From assembly GCA_035518375.1 (NCBI GenBank), contig DATIXQ010000104.1, positions 25,705 to 89,704 of the forward strand: a stretch of DNA of 64,000 nt, given 5' to 3'. The position numbers and the translations under genes were made by a program. The stretch comes from DATJLY01 sp035518375. GTDB taxonomy: Bacteria > Pseudomonadota > Alphaproteobacteria > ATCC43930 > CGMCC-115725. This document shows positions 17,593 through 26,226 of the stretch, piece after piece (position 1 is the stretch's first letter; each line of letters opens with the position of its first letter). Under the pieces are notes generated by a model. It was not told the DNA's origin, did no database searches, and saw only the letters and a list, made by a program, of their open reading frames with translations.

Positions 17593-18213
17593 TCAGCCCT
17601 GCCAGCTGAAGGGCGCGTAGTGTGCGTTGTTGTGGCCGCCGCGCTCGTCCCAATCGATGCCGAAGGCGTGGATGCGCGAGCGCGTGGCGCGCGCCAGGGC
17701 GAGCGTCGAGCTCGCCGGGTGGCCGACGTTCACAAGCTGCATGGGCGCAGGCGCGTTGGGTCCGGCGGTCGCGCCTTCGCACGCCTGGTCGACGAGGTCG
17801 CCGGCCGTGACGCTGTAGCTCTTGCCCTGGCTCGCGAAGCTGATCGGACGGCGCTCGACGCCGGCGAAAGTGCCGATGAGCGGCGCCAGATGGGCCATCG
17901 GTCCGCCCGCTTGGCCCGAGGCTATAGCGACGATCGCATCAGCCTGCGCCTGGTTAGCGCGCTCATCGACGACGAGGCCGACCGTCCAGTTGCCCTTGCC
18001 CATCACGCCCGGCGTGCGCGCCACGACGATGAAGGCAAGTCCGTCAAGGGCCACGCCATCCTTGCGGCCACGGTCGATCTGGAACGCGAGCGCGACCTTG
18101 CAGTCGCCCTTGTCTGGCACCGCCGAAAGGTTCGAGCTGATGCAGGGACACAGGAACTCGCAGTTGCAGGTTTCGAAGTAGCGGCCTTCGACCGACCAAG
18201 CCCCGTCTGCCAT
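17593..18213 (-). CDS. DUF1326 domain-containing protein
   Basis: The 206-residue protein has the DUF1326 N-terminus WSVEGRYFETCNCEFLCPCISSNL, with four Cys in CNCEFLCPC. The rest of the domain runs through KVALAFQIDRGRKDGVALDGL to the C-terminal SRIHAFGIDWDERGGHNNAHYAPFSW. No signal peptide is seen. AAGGAGACTGCC precedes the ATG. The Cys cluster and the coupling to DUF2182 suggest metal binding, but this is inference. It is divergent from the hyuA-like gene across 130 bases. Confidence 0.82.
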   Translation of the reverse strand: MADGAWSVEGRYFETCNCEFLCPCISSNLSAVPDKGDCKVALAFQIDRGRKDGVALDGLAFIVVARTPGVMGKGNWTVGLVVDERANQAQADAIVAIASGQAGGPMAHLAPLIGTFAGVERRPISFASQGKSYSVTAGDLVDQACEGATAGPNAPAPMQLVNVGHPASSTLALARATRSRIHAFGIDWDERGGHNNAHYAPFSWQG

Positions 18214-18343
18214 GGCAGTCTCCTTCGACTTTCCTATAGGCCCGGATGCAGGGCGGGGCAATGAGCCGGAAGGGGGCACGGCCGCCCACGAGACGGTTGC
18301 CAAACTCCGTGCTTCATGTGTCTATCCCGCCGCGGAGGACGGA

Positions 18344-20443
18344 ATGCGCTATCTCGTTGGCGTCGATATCGGCGGCACCTTCACCGACTGCGTCGTGATC
18401 GACGAGGCGGGCGCCGTCACCACGGCGAAGGCGCCCTCGACGCCGGACGATTTCGCGCGCGGCATGATCGACGCGCTCGAGGCCGCGGCCGAGCGCATCG
18501 GCCTCGCGCCGGACGCGCTTTATCCCGAGATCGGCCTCCTCTCGCACGGCACGACGGTCGGCACCAACGCCATCGTGCAAAAGCGCGGCGCCAAGATCGG
18601 GCTCATCACGACCAAAGGCCACAACGACGTCATCCACATCATGCGCGGCTCGCGCGGCGTGCAAGGCCGCGACGTGCGCCTCGTCGTGCATTTCCCCGAA
18701 AGCCAGAAGCCCGAGCCGATCGTGCCGAAGCGCCTCATCGCCGGCGTCTCGGAGCGGGTCGACTGCTTCGGCAAGGTGGTGGTGCCGCTGAACGAGGCCG
18801 AGGCCGAGGCGGCGATCCGCTCCCTCGTAAGCGAGGGCGTTGAGGCGATCGCGATCTGCTTCCTGTGGTCGTTCCTCGAGCCCGCGCACGAGCGCCGCGT
18901 GCGCGACATGGCGCGCGCGATCGCGCCTCATCTCTTCGTCACCTGCTCGTCCGATCTCGTGCCGAAATGGGGCGAGTACGAACGCACGACCGCGACCGCG
19001 CTCAACGCCTATATCGGGCCGATCGCATCGGGATATCTGGGCAAGCTCGACGACCGCCTGCGCACGAAAGGCTATGGCCAGGGCCTGCAGATCACGCAGT
19101 GCGGCGGCGGCACCATCTCGGTTGAGCGCGCGATGGCGGCGCCGCTTCTTACGCTCGATTCCGGACCTGTTTCGGGCGTCACCGGCTCGCTCTATCTCGG
19201 CCGCGCCATGGGCTGCCAGAACATCATCACGACCGACATGGGCGGCACCTCGTTCGATGTGGGATTGATCGCCGGCGGCAAGCCCGCCTTCTCGTTCTCG
19301 AGCATCGTGAACCAGTACGAGTATTTCATCCCCAAGGTCGATATCCAGGCGATCGGCGCCGGCGGCGGGAGCCTCGTCAAGATCGACGAGAAGACGAAGA
19401 CGATCCGCGTCGGCCCCGAGAGTGCGGGCGCGGTGCCGGGGCCGGTGTGCTATGGCCGCGGCGGCACCGTGCCGACCGTGACCGACGCCGATCTGGTGCT
19501 CGGCACGATCGGCGCCGAGAATTTCGCCGGCGGGCGCATGAAGCTCGACCGCGCCAAGGCCGAAGCGGCACTTGCCGCGATCGGCGCGCGGCTCGGCATG
19601 AGCGCGCTCGAATGCGCCGCCGGCATCGCCAAGATCGTCGAATTCCAGATGGCCGACATCATCCGCAAGATGACGGTCGGCAAGGGCTTCGATCCGCGCG
19701 ACTTCGTGCTGTTCGCGTTCGGTGGCGCCGGGCCCGTCCATGCTGGCGTGTTTGCGCGCGAGCTGGGCGTCGCCCGCGTCGTCATCCCGCAGCGCGAGAC
19801 CGCGAGCGTGTGGTGCGCCTTTGGTGCTGCCTCCGCAGACGTGCTGCATATCCACGAGGCCGTCGATATCCAGGCCTCGCCCTTCGACGGCGCGCGCATC
19901 AACCGCGTGCTCGACGCGCTCGAGGAAGGCGCGCGCGCGCAGATGACGCGGGACGGCATCGCCGCCCCTCGCCAGCGCTTCGAATTCGCGCTCGACATGC
20001 GTCACAAGGGCCAGATCAATGAGGTCGAGGTCGTGGTGCCGTGGCGCCGTGCAGAAGGCAAATTCGAGGAACCGCTCAAGGCGCTGTTCTACGAGCGCTA
20101 TGAGCAGCTCTATGGCCGCGGCGCCTCGTTCCACGGCGCGCGCGTCGAGATCGTGACCTACCGTGTGCGCGCCTCGGCCGAGACGCCGCGGCCGAAGCTC
20201 GTCGCGGCCGAGCGCATGACCGACGCCATTCCAGGCGCGGCGCGGCGCAAGGAGCGCCTGGTCTACTGGGAGGAATTCCGCCGCCTCGAGCCGACGGCGG
20301 TGTTCGACGGCGAAAGCCTGCTCCCCGGGAACCGCATCGCCGGCCCCGCCATCGTCGAGACGCCGGACACGAGCGTGGCGCTCCGCCCGGGCCAGAGCCT
20401 CCGCGTCGACGAATACGGAAATTTCGAAATGACGGTCGCGTGA
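18344..20443 (+). CDS. Hydantoinase A/oxoprolinase family protein (ATP-dependent subunit)
   Basis: The 699-residue protein is the A-type subunit of the hydantoinase/oxoprolinase/acetone carboxylase superfamily. The N-terminal ASKHA ATP-binding motif is VGVDIGGTFTDCVVID. Then come LLSHGTTVGTNAIVQKRGA near residue 67, TDMGGTSFDVGLI near residue 300 and FAFGGAGPVHAG near residue 460. GGAGGACGGA precedes the ATG. Its natural partner, the B-type subunit, is 3 kb downstream at 23510, after three unrelated genes. The reaction could be hydantoin or oxoproline hydrolysis, or ATP-dependent carboxylation of a ketone. Confidence 0.9.
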   Translation: MRYLVGVDIGGTFTDCVVIDEAGAVTTAKAPSTPDDFARGMIDALEAAAERIGLAPDALYPEIGLLSHGTTVGTNAIVQKRGAKIGLITTKGHNDVIHIMRGSRGVQGRDVRLVVHFPESQKPEPIVPKRLIAGVSERVDCFGKVVVPLNEAEAEAAIRSLVSEGVEAIAICFLWSFLEPAHERRVRDMARAIAPHLFVTCSSDLVPKWGEYERTTATALNAYIGPIASGYLGKLDDRLRTKGYGQGLQITQCGGGTISVERAMAAPLLTLDSGPVSGVTGSLYLGRAMGCQNIITTDMGGTSFDVGLIAGGKPAFSFSSIVNQYEYFIPKVDIQAIGAGGGSLVKIDEKTKTIRVGPESAGAVPGPVCYGRGGTVPTVTDADLVLGTIGAENFAGGRMKLDRAKAEAALAAIGARLGMSALECAAGIAKIVEFQMADIIRKMTVGKGFDPRDFVLFAFGGAGPVHAGVFARELGVARVVIPQRETASVWCAFGAASADVLHIHEAVDIQASPFDGARINRVLDALEEGARAQMTRDGIAAPRQRFEFALDMRHKGQINEVEVVVPWRRAEGKFEEPLKALFYERYEQLYGRGASFHGARVEIVTYRVRASAETPRPKLVAAERMTDAIPGAARRKERLVYWEEFRRLEPTAVFDGESLLPGNRIAGPAIVETPDTSVALRPGQSLRVDEYGNFEMTVA

Positions 20444-20518
20444 CTCGCGCGTGTCGTTGAATCCGCGAGCGCCTTGGCGGTATCTTTCGCACTTCCGATT
20501 GAGTCAGCACTTCTGTTC

Positions 20519-22234
20519 ATGACCCTTCGCCTGAAAATTTTGTCGATCGCGCTCGCGCTGCTCGTCGTATTCGGCATCGTGGTCGGAGTGTCGGCGATTT
20601 TGCAGCAACAGGTGACGCACGAAGTGGGCGACGTGACACGCTATCACGAGCCGCTCACGGCCTTTGTCGCCGACCTCGACGTCATCACCTTCGAGTACGA
20701 GCTGGTACCGCTTCGGCTATTGCGCCGCACCGACGCTAGCCCGGACGAGATCACGCGCGAAGGCGAGCGCGCCGACGCGCTCGCCGGGCGGATGGTCGAG
20801 GATTTCCGCCAAGCCAACATCCTCATCGCAGGCGCGATCGCCGACGAGAATCTTCCTGTGGCAAGCCGCCTCGTCTTCGCGCAACTCCAGGGATCGGTCG
20901 ATGCGCTGCAGCGCAAGATCATTCCCTTCATCAATGCCGGCCGGACGACGATGACTGCGATCGGCGCCGGAAGGATCGACGACGCGAAGCTCTCCTCGCT
21001 CGACTTCCGCAACTACGAACAGGCGTTCGGGCCGGATCTTGCCGGCTTGCGGAATCAGATAGTCGAATTGACCGGCACGACGACGGAGACGATCTACGGC
21101 AAGCTCAGGGCCATCCAACTCCTCGGATTCGCGCTTTTCGGAATCGCTGCCGTCGTGGGATTGGGCTTCGGCGCCATCGTCACCGCCGGCGTCGTCCACA
21201 CGCTACGCCGCCTGGTGGTGGGAACAAAGGCGGTTGAGGCCGGCGAGCTCAGCTTCGCCGTGCCGATCCGGACGCGCGACGAGATCGGCGAGCTTGCGGC
21301 GGCCTTCAACCGCATGGTCGAGCAGCTTCGCACCAAGGAGAAGATCAAGGACACGTTCGGCAAGTTCGTCGACCCGCGAATCGTCGCCGGCCTCATCGAA
21401 GCGAAGGCCGACGAGGAAGATCACGCCGACCGGCGCGTCGTGAGCGTGTTCTTCTCCGACATTCAGGGCTTCACTTCGATCAGCGAGCAGCTGACTGCCG
21501 GGGCGATGGTAAATCTCCTGAACCACTATTTTGCAGCCGCGACCAGGTGCATCCGCTCGTCGAACGGCATCGTCGACAAATATATCGGCGACGCGATCAT
21601 GGCGTTCTGGGCGCCGCCATTCTCGCCGGGCGACACGCATGCCGAATCGGCGTGCATCGCCGCGCTCGACCAGCAGCAGGCGATCGCCGATTTGAAGCAG
21701 GACCTGCCCAACATCGTCGGATTGCGCCGAAACGCGCCCAATCTCGTCGTGCGCATGGGAATCGCGACCGGCGAGGTGGTCGTCGGCACGATCGGCTCAC
21801 CGGTCTCGAAATCTTTCACCGTGATCGGCGATACGGTGAACCTCGCTTCGCGGCTCGAAGGCGTCAACAAGGTCTATGGCACACGGATCATAGTTTCCGA
21901 CGATACGATGCGGCTCGCGCAGCACGCCGTAGAGGCGCGCGAGCTCGATCTCATCACCGTCGTCGGCAAGACCGAGCCGTGCCGCATCCACGAGCTTCTC
22001 GGCCCCTTCGGCGCGCTCACACCGGAATTGACGGAGCTGCGCGAGACGTTCGAGGCGGCGCTCAAATCCTATCGTCAGCAAAGCTGGGACGAGGCGGAGA
22101 AGGGATTCCACCGGTGCCTTGCCGTCCGTCCAGGCGACGGACCCTCCGCGGTTTTCGTCGAGCGGATCGCAACGCTCCGTCGAGAACCACCGCCTGGCGA
22201 TTGGGACGGCGTCTGGCGCCTTACGCATAAATAG
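20519..22234 (+). CDS. Adenylate/guanylate cyclase with HAMP domain
   Basis: The 571-residue protein starts with a membrane helix (residues about 6-28) and has an extracytoplasmic sensor region of about 170 residues. A second helix (about 201-228) and a HAMP linker (about 229-280) lead to a class III cyclase domain. Metal-binding Asp residues are in FFSDIQGFT (Asp314) and DKYIGDAIMAFW (Asp358), and FTVIGDTVNLASRLEG is the transition-state region. The Lys in DKYIGDA favours ATP as substrate. A short TPR-like stretch (FEAALKSYRQQSWDEAEKGFHRCL) ends the protein. The ATG at 20519 is chosen because the membrane helix starts there; a TTG at 20474 is possible. It should make a cyclic nucleotide in response to a periplasmic signal. 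Confidence 0.9.
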   Translation: MTLRLKILSIALALLVVFGIVVGVSAILQQQVTHEVGDVTRYHEPLTAFVADLDVITFEYELVPLRLLRRTDASPDEITREGERADALAGRMVEDFRQANILIAGAIADENLPVASRLVFAQLQGSVDALQRKIIPFINAGRTTMTAIGAGRIDDAKLSSLDFRNYEQAFGPDLAGLRNQIVELTGTTTETIYGKLRAIQLLGFALFGIAAVVGLGFGAIVTAGVVHTLRRLVVGTKAVEAGELSFAVPIRTRDEIGELAAAFNRMVEQLRTKEKIKDTFGKFVDPRIVAGLIEAKADEEDHADRRVVSVFFSDIQGFTSISEQLTAGAMVNLLNHYFAAATRCIRSSNGIVDKYIGDAIMAFWAPPFSPGDTHAESACIAALDQQQAIADLKQDLPNIVGLRRNAPNLVVRMGIATGEVVVGTIGSPVSKSFTVIGDTVNLASRLEGVNKVYGTRIIVSDDTMRLAQHAVEARELDLITVVGKTEPCRIHELLGPFGALTPELTELRETFEAALKSYRQQSWDEAEKGFHRCLAVRPGDGPSAVFVERIATLRREPPPGDWDGVWRLTHK

Positions 22235-22251
22235 CCGCGAGCGGAACGCGA

Positions 22252-23058
22252 ATGGTCGATTGGATTTATGATCACCCGACCTGGCTTTGGGGCAACATGC
22301 TCGTTTGGGGCGCAGGCGGGCTCGCGTGCGTCGGGCTTGCGATCTTTCACCGCTTCATCCACGTCGACGTGCGGCGCGCGCACAACGATCTCGCGGGGTT
22401 CAGCATCGCTATCATCTCGGTCGTCTATGCGGTGTTGCTGGCGTTCATCGCAGTCGCGACTTGGCAATCGTACGCGGCCGCAGACACGATCGCCGCCACC
22501 GAAGCAGGCGATATCGGCAATCTCTACCGCGACACACACGGCTTCCCGCCCAATGTCGGCGAGCCATTGCGCAACGAGTTGCGCCAATATCTGGCGTTGG
22601 TGATCGGCCAGGAATGGCCCGTGCAGGAACACGGCATCGTGCCGGAAAGTGGCTGGCTTCCCCTGACACGGCTCCACGACGATCTCGTGCAGTATTCACC
22701 GCAAACACTTGGTGAGTCGGTCGTCCAAGCGGAATTCCTGCGCAGCCTGAACGATCTGTACAAGGCACGGACCGACCGGCTCGTCGCGGTGCGCGGCCAT
22801 ATCCCGGTCGTGATCTGGTGGATCATCGGCATCGGCGGCGCGCTCACGACCGCGTTCACCTATCTCTTTGGTTTCCACAGTTTTGCGATGCATTTGACCA
22901 TGACGGGCGCGGTCGCGGCGTCCTTGGCCCTCGTCGTCGTTCTTATCGTCGCGCTCGACTGGCCGTTCCGCGGCGAGGTCAGCATCGGGCCTGACGCCTA
23001 TGTCGAGGTCGAACGCGGCCTCGACAGTCCGGCCTTTGTCGAAGGCATGAAGCGCTAG
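22252..23058 (+). CDS. DUF4239-type membrane protein
   Basis: The 268-residue protein has two N-terminal hydrophobic helices (residues about 12-32 and 45-68), a soluble middle with DTIAATEAGDIGNLYRDTHGFP, and two C-terminal helices (IPVVIWWIIGIGGALTTAFTY and AASLALVVVLIVALDWPF). The layout and the E-A-x-x-x-x-x-L-Y-R segment fit the DUF4239 family (bestrophin-like topology). It starts 17 bases after the cyclase gene, so the two may be co-transcribed. A link to cyclic-nucleotide signalling is only suggested by position. It overlaps the end of the convergent VOC gene by 4 bases. Confidence 0.72.
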   Translation: MVDWIYDHPTWLWGNMLVWGAGGLACVGLAIFHRFIHVDVRRAHNDLAGFSIAIISVVYAVLLAFIAVATWQSYAAADTIAATEAGDIGNLYRDTHGFPPNVGEPLRNELRQYLALVIGQEWPVQEHGIVPESGWLPLTRLHDDLVQYSPQTLGESVVQAEFLRSLNDLYKARTDRLVAVRGHIPVVIWWIIGIGGALTTAFTYLFGFHSFAMHLTMTGAVAASLALVVVLIVALDWPFRGEVSIGPDAYVEVERGLDSPAFVEGMKR

Positions 23059-23438
23059 ACCGGGCGCTTGCCGGCGTGCGAGGAGACGATCTCGAAGCGG
23101 TAGCCGTCGGGCCCGGCGACGGTGAAGCGGTCGTGGATCGTGCCGCGCTTGATGCGCGTTGGCTTGAAGCCGTGCTTGGCATAGGCGCGGCGCGCGGCGT
23201 CGACATCGTCGACCATGAGGTCGAACGGCGCCTCGGTTCCCTTCTTCGGCGGGCGCGCGGCCTTGGTCACGACGAGGTGCGTGCCGCCGCGCAACTCCAG
23301 CACGGCAAAGCTCTTGCCCCCGGCGATGCGGCGGAGGCCGGCGGTGGTGAGCCACTCCGTTGCGGCCGCAACATCGCTCGCGCGAAGGAAGACATGGCCG
23401 ATGGCGACGGGTGGGCGCTGGTCCGGGGTCCTTGGCAT
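23055..23438 (-). CDS. VOC (glyoxalase/bleomycin-resistance/dioxygenase fold) protein
   Basis: The 127-residue protein has one VOC module: AIGHVFLRASDVAAATEWLTTAGL at the N-terminus, GGTHLVVTKA in the middle, then FDLMVDDVDAARRAYAKHGFKP and FTVAGPDGYRFEIVSSH. The metal-ligand pattern is partly present (His in IGHVFLR, Glu in RFEIVSS). The ATG at 23438 is preferred to an upstream start because the VOC fold begins about ten residues later. It may detoxify or isomerise a small metabolite. It is divergent from the hyuB-like gene. Confidence 0.72.
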   Translation of the reverse strand: MPRTPDQRPPVAIGHVFLRASDVAAATEWLTTAGLRRIAGGKSFAVLELRGGTHLVVTKAARPPKKGTEAPFDLMVDDVDAARRAYAKHGFKPTRIKRGTIHDRFTVAGPDGYRFEIVSSHAGKRPV

Positions 23439-23509
23439 GGGGAAAATATGGGGATGGCCCAACGGTCCTGGCAAGTGGCCTTGGGCCAAGGGTCGGGTAG
23501 AATGAGGCC

Positions 23510-25834
23510 ATGACCAAGCTCAGCGACATCACCGGCGTCAATTTCGATGGCGTGCGCCACCCCTATGTGCCGCCGCGGGAGCTTCGCATCTCGCCGAAGC
23601 TCAAGCTGCACCGCGACGCCGCCGCCGATTTCGACCCGGTGACGTTCGAGGTCATCCGCCACAATCTCTGGAACGTGAATGAGGAGCACGGCGCCACGAT
23701 CCAGCGCATCTCGGGCTCGCCCGTGGCGATGTATGCGCTCGACCTCAACCCCTCGATCCTCACCGAGGACGCCGAGTTCGTCTATTTCGGCCCTTACATG
23801 CAATACATGTCGGGCGTCACCGACACGCAGGTGAAGTGGATCCTCGAGAACCGCAGCGACAATCCCGGCATCGCGCCCGGCGACATGTTTCTCGCCAACG
23901 ATCCGTGGGTCGGCGCCGCGCACCAGCAGGACGTGATGCTGATCGCGCCCGTCTTCCACGGCGACGAGCTCTTCTGCTGGGTCACGAACTGCCTCCACCA
24001 ATACGACATCGGCGGCATCACGCCCGGCAGCTTCTGCCCCGCGGCCGAGACTGCGTTCGACGAAGGCATCCTCATTCCGCCGGTGAAGATCATCGAAGGC
24101 GGCACGATCCGGCGCGACATCGAGGAGCTTTATCTCCGCGCCTCGCGCAAGCCCGAGCTGGTGGCGCTCGATTTCCGCGCGCAGATGGCCGGCAACACCG
24201 CGGCCAGAACCCGCATCGAGCAGCTCATCGCGCGCTATGGCGCCGCGACCGTGAAGGGCGTGATGAGGCGCATCCTCACGAACGGCGAGGCCGCCTTCCT
24301 TGACAAGCTGCGCCGCCTGCCGGACGGCGCGTGGCGCGACCGCACTTATGTCGAGTGCTGCCGGCCCGGCGACCGCGGCACCTATCGCGTGGCGCTGACC
24401 CTGCGCAAGACCGGCGACCATCTCACCTTCGAGAACGAGGGCACCGATCCGCAGCAGGGCGCGATGAACGCGACATATTCGGGCTGGCGCGGCTCGATCA
24501 TGGTGGCGTTGAACCAGCTTCTGTGCTGGGACCAGTATTTCTCGGTCGGCGGCGCGCTCCGCCATGTCACCTTCAACCCGACGCCCGGCACGCTCAACTG
24601 CGCGAGCTTCCCCGCCTCGGTCTCGACCGCACCGGTTCAGGCGATGGAGATCTCGCTTTATCCCGCCTACAACGTCATCTCGAAGATGATCTTCGCCGAT
24701 CCCGTCATGCGTCAGGACGTGATGTGCATCGGCGGTACAAGCCAGTGGCCGGCGACCATCTTCCGCGGCATCGACCAATGGGGCGAGCGCTATGGCTATC
24801 TGCTGATCGATCCGATCGGCGGCGCGATCGGCGCCTTCTCCACGCAGGACGGCATCTCGACCGGCGGCCAGGCCCGCACGCCCATATGTAAGCTGCCGAA
24901 CATCGAACACACGGAGCAGAGCTTCCCGCTGCTCTTCCTCTATCGCCGCGAAGTGCCGGATTCGGGCGGGCCGGGACGATGGCGCGGCGGGCTTTCGGCG
25001 GAAAGCTGCTTCATCCCGCACAACACCGACAAGGTGGTGCAGGACACGCTCTCCTCCGGCAACGCGATCCCGACCTCGACCGGCATGATGGGGGGATATC
25101 CCGGCACGACGAATATCTATCGCTTCGTGCGCAACAGCGACATTCTCGACCGCCTCGCGCGGCGCGACATGGTGGCCGACATCGCCGAGGTGAAGGGCGA
25201 CGTGGTGACCTTGGGCCTGCGTCAGGAGAATTTCGAGCAGCATCCGGCCGACGTTTATGCCGTGGTGTGGACGGCGGCGGGCGGGTTCGGCGACCCGATG
25301 GAGCGCGACCCCGAGCATGTGCGCGAGGACGTGCTGAACGGCGCCGTGACGGCGCACTCCGCGCGCGCGATCTATGGCGTCGTGCTGGGCGCGGACGGCG
25401 CGCTCGACGTGGCGGCAACGCGGGCGCTCCGCGAGAAGGTGCGGCGCGAGCGCGTCGTGCGCGCTGGCGGCAAGCCGCCGCGGCGGCTTGCGGGCGAGGT
25501 GATCCTGCGAATCACCGACAATCTCGCGCTCCGCGCCGAGGCTGACGGGCCGCATCATGCTTGCGTCAAGTGCGACGCCGATCTCGGGCCTGCGCGCGAA
25601 TCCTACAAAGAGCGCTGCATCGTCGAGGTGCATCCCGTGACGGACGCCGTGCCGCTTGCGGGCGACCCGAGCCGCTACATCGACGCGCGGCCCGAATTCC
25701 GCCAGTTCTGCTGCCCCGGCTGCGGCGCTCTCATCGAGAACGAGATCGCGCTCGCGGGCGAGCCCGTGCTGCGCGACATTGAAGTGGATGTGGGGGCGGA
25801 CCTGTTGCGCCGGCCGCGCGCGGCGGCCGAGTAG
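23510..25834 (+). CDS. Hydantoinase B/oxoprolinase family protein with C-terminal Cys-rich domain
   Basis: The 774-residue protein is the B-type subunit of the hydantoinase/oxoprolinase/acetone carboxylase superfamily. Motifs are PVTFEVIRHNLWNVNEEHGATIQRIS near residue 45, GDMFLANDPWVGAAHQQDV near residue 125 and PDSGGPGRWRGGLS near residue 483. The last 100 residues add a Cys-rich unit with CVKCDADLG (near 684) and FCCPGCGALIENEI (near 733). This resembles the separate zinc-binding gamma subunit of acetone carboxylases. The fusion suggests an acetone/acetophenone-carboxylase-like enzyme rather than a plain hydantoinase (inference). The matching A subunit is at 18344. Confidence 0.88.
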   Translation: MTKLSDITGVNFDGVRHPYVPPRELRISPKLKLHRDAAADFDPVTFEVIRHNLWNVNEEHGATIQRISGSPVAMYALDLNPSILTEDAEFVYFGPYMQYMSGVTDTQVKWILENRSDNPGIAPGDMFLANDPWVGAAHQQDVMLIAPVFHGDELFCWVTNCLHQYDIGGITPGSFCPAAETAFDEGILIPPVKIIEGGTIRRDIEELYLRASRKPELVALDFRAQMAGNTAARTRIEQLIARYGAATVKGVMRRILTNGEAAFLDKLRRLPDGAWRDRTYVECCRPGDRGTYRVALTLRKTGDHLTFENEGTDPQQGAMNATYSGWRGSIMVALNQLLCWDQYFSVGGALRHVTFNPTPGTLNCASFPASVSTAPVQAMEISLYPAYNVISKMIFADPVMRQDVMCIGGTSQWPATIFRGIDQWGERYGYLLIDPIGGAIGAFSTQDGISTGGQARTPICKLPNIEHTEQSFPLLFLYRREVPDSGGPGRWRGGLSAESCFIPHNTDKVVQDTLSSGNAIPTSTGMMGGYPGTTNIYRFVRNSDILDRLARRDMVADIAEVKGDVVTLGLRQENFEQHPADVYAVVWTAAGGFGDPMERDPEHVREDVLNGAVTAHSARAIYGVVLGADGALDVAATRALREKVRRERVVRAGGKPPRRLAGEVILRITDNLALRAEADGPHHACVKCDADLGPARESYKERCIVEVHPVTDAVPLAGDPSRYIDARPEFRQFCCPGCGALIENEIALAGEPVLRDIEVDVGADLLRRPRAAAE

Positions 25835-25845
25835 ATCCGTTCAGC

Positions 25846-26028
25846 TCAGTGCAGCGTGCGCGGGGCCGGGCCGTCCCAGCCGTCCTCGATCAGCTCGTCG
25901 AACATCTCGCGCTCGTCGGCTTCGAGATGATGCTCGCAGTGCCAGATCACGGCGCCATCGTCGATGATCCGCGAGGTAACCGGCGGCTCGCCACAGACGC
26001 TGCAGGACAAATGGGCTTTCTTTGACAC
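25846..26028 (-). CDS. Small CxxC...CxxH zinc-ribbon protein
   Basis: This 60-residue protein starts at a GTG placed 5 bases after GGAGG, which fixes the start. Its likely zinc ligands are CSVCGEPP and WHCEHH. An acidic tail follows (LEADEREMFDELIEDGWDG). The function is unknown. An AT-richer 198-base stretch upstream probably holds its promoter. It lies between the hyuB-like gene and the end of the livHMGF operon. Confidence 0.6.
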   Translation of the reverse strand: MSKKAHLSCSVCGEPPVTSRIIDDGAVIWHCEHHLEADEREMFDELIEDGWDGPAPRTLH

Positions 26029-26226
26029 CAAAACCTCCACCAACCCGAACTGCGCAAAATGTATCCGACTGTTACGTAAGAGATACGCTCGGTTACATTC
26101 GGTTACAAGAACTCTTAGGGAGTAGCGCAGCCCCTCGCCGCGCCCGGGAGCCGGCGAAAAATCCTGTTTAAACAGGCGATTAGTTTGGTGGAAGGCAGCC
26201 CGCTGCGGCCCCAAAGGATGAGGGGC

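Noticed and set aside
18212..20530. Similar frame starts MAVSFDFPI (18212) and MAVSFALPI (20474) upstream of two genes
   Set aside because: The first lies over the ribosome site of the DUF1326 gene and the second would start at TTG. The real genes begin at later ATGs with better support, so I treat the likeness as chance.
23267..25633. A 788-codon minus-strand frame opposite the hyuB-like gene
   Set aside because: Same reason: antisense shadow of a gene with clear domain motifs; its composition is that of codon-position mirroring.
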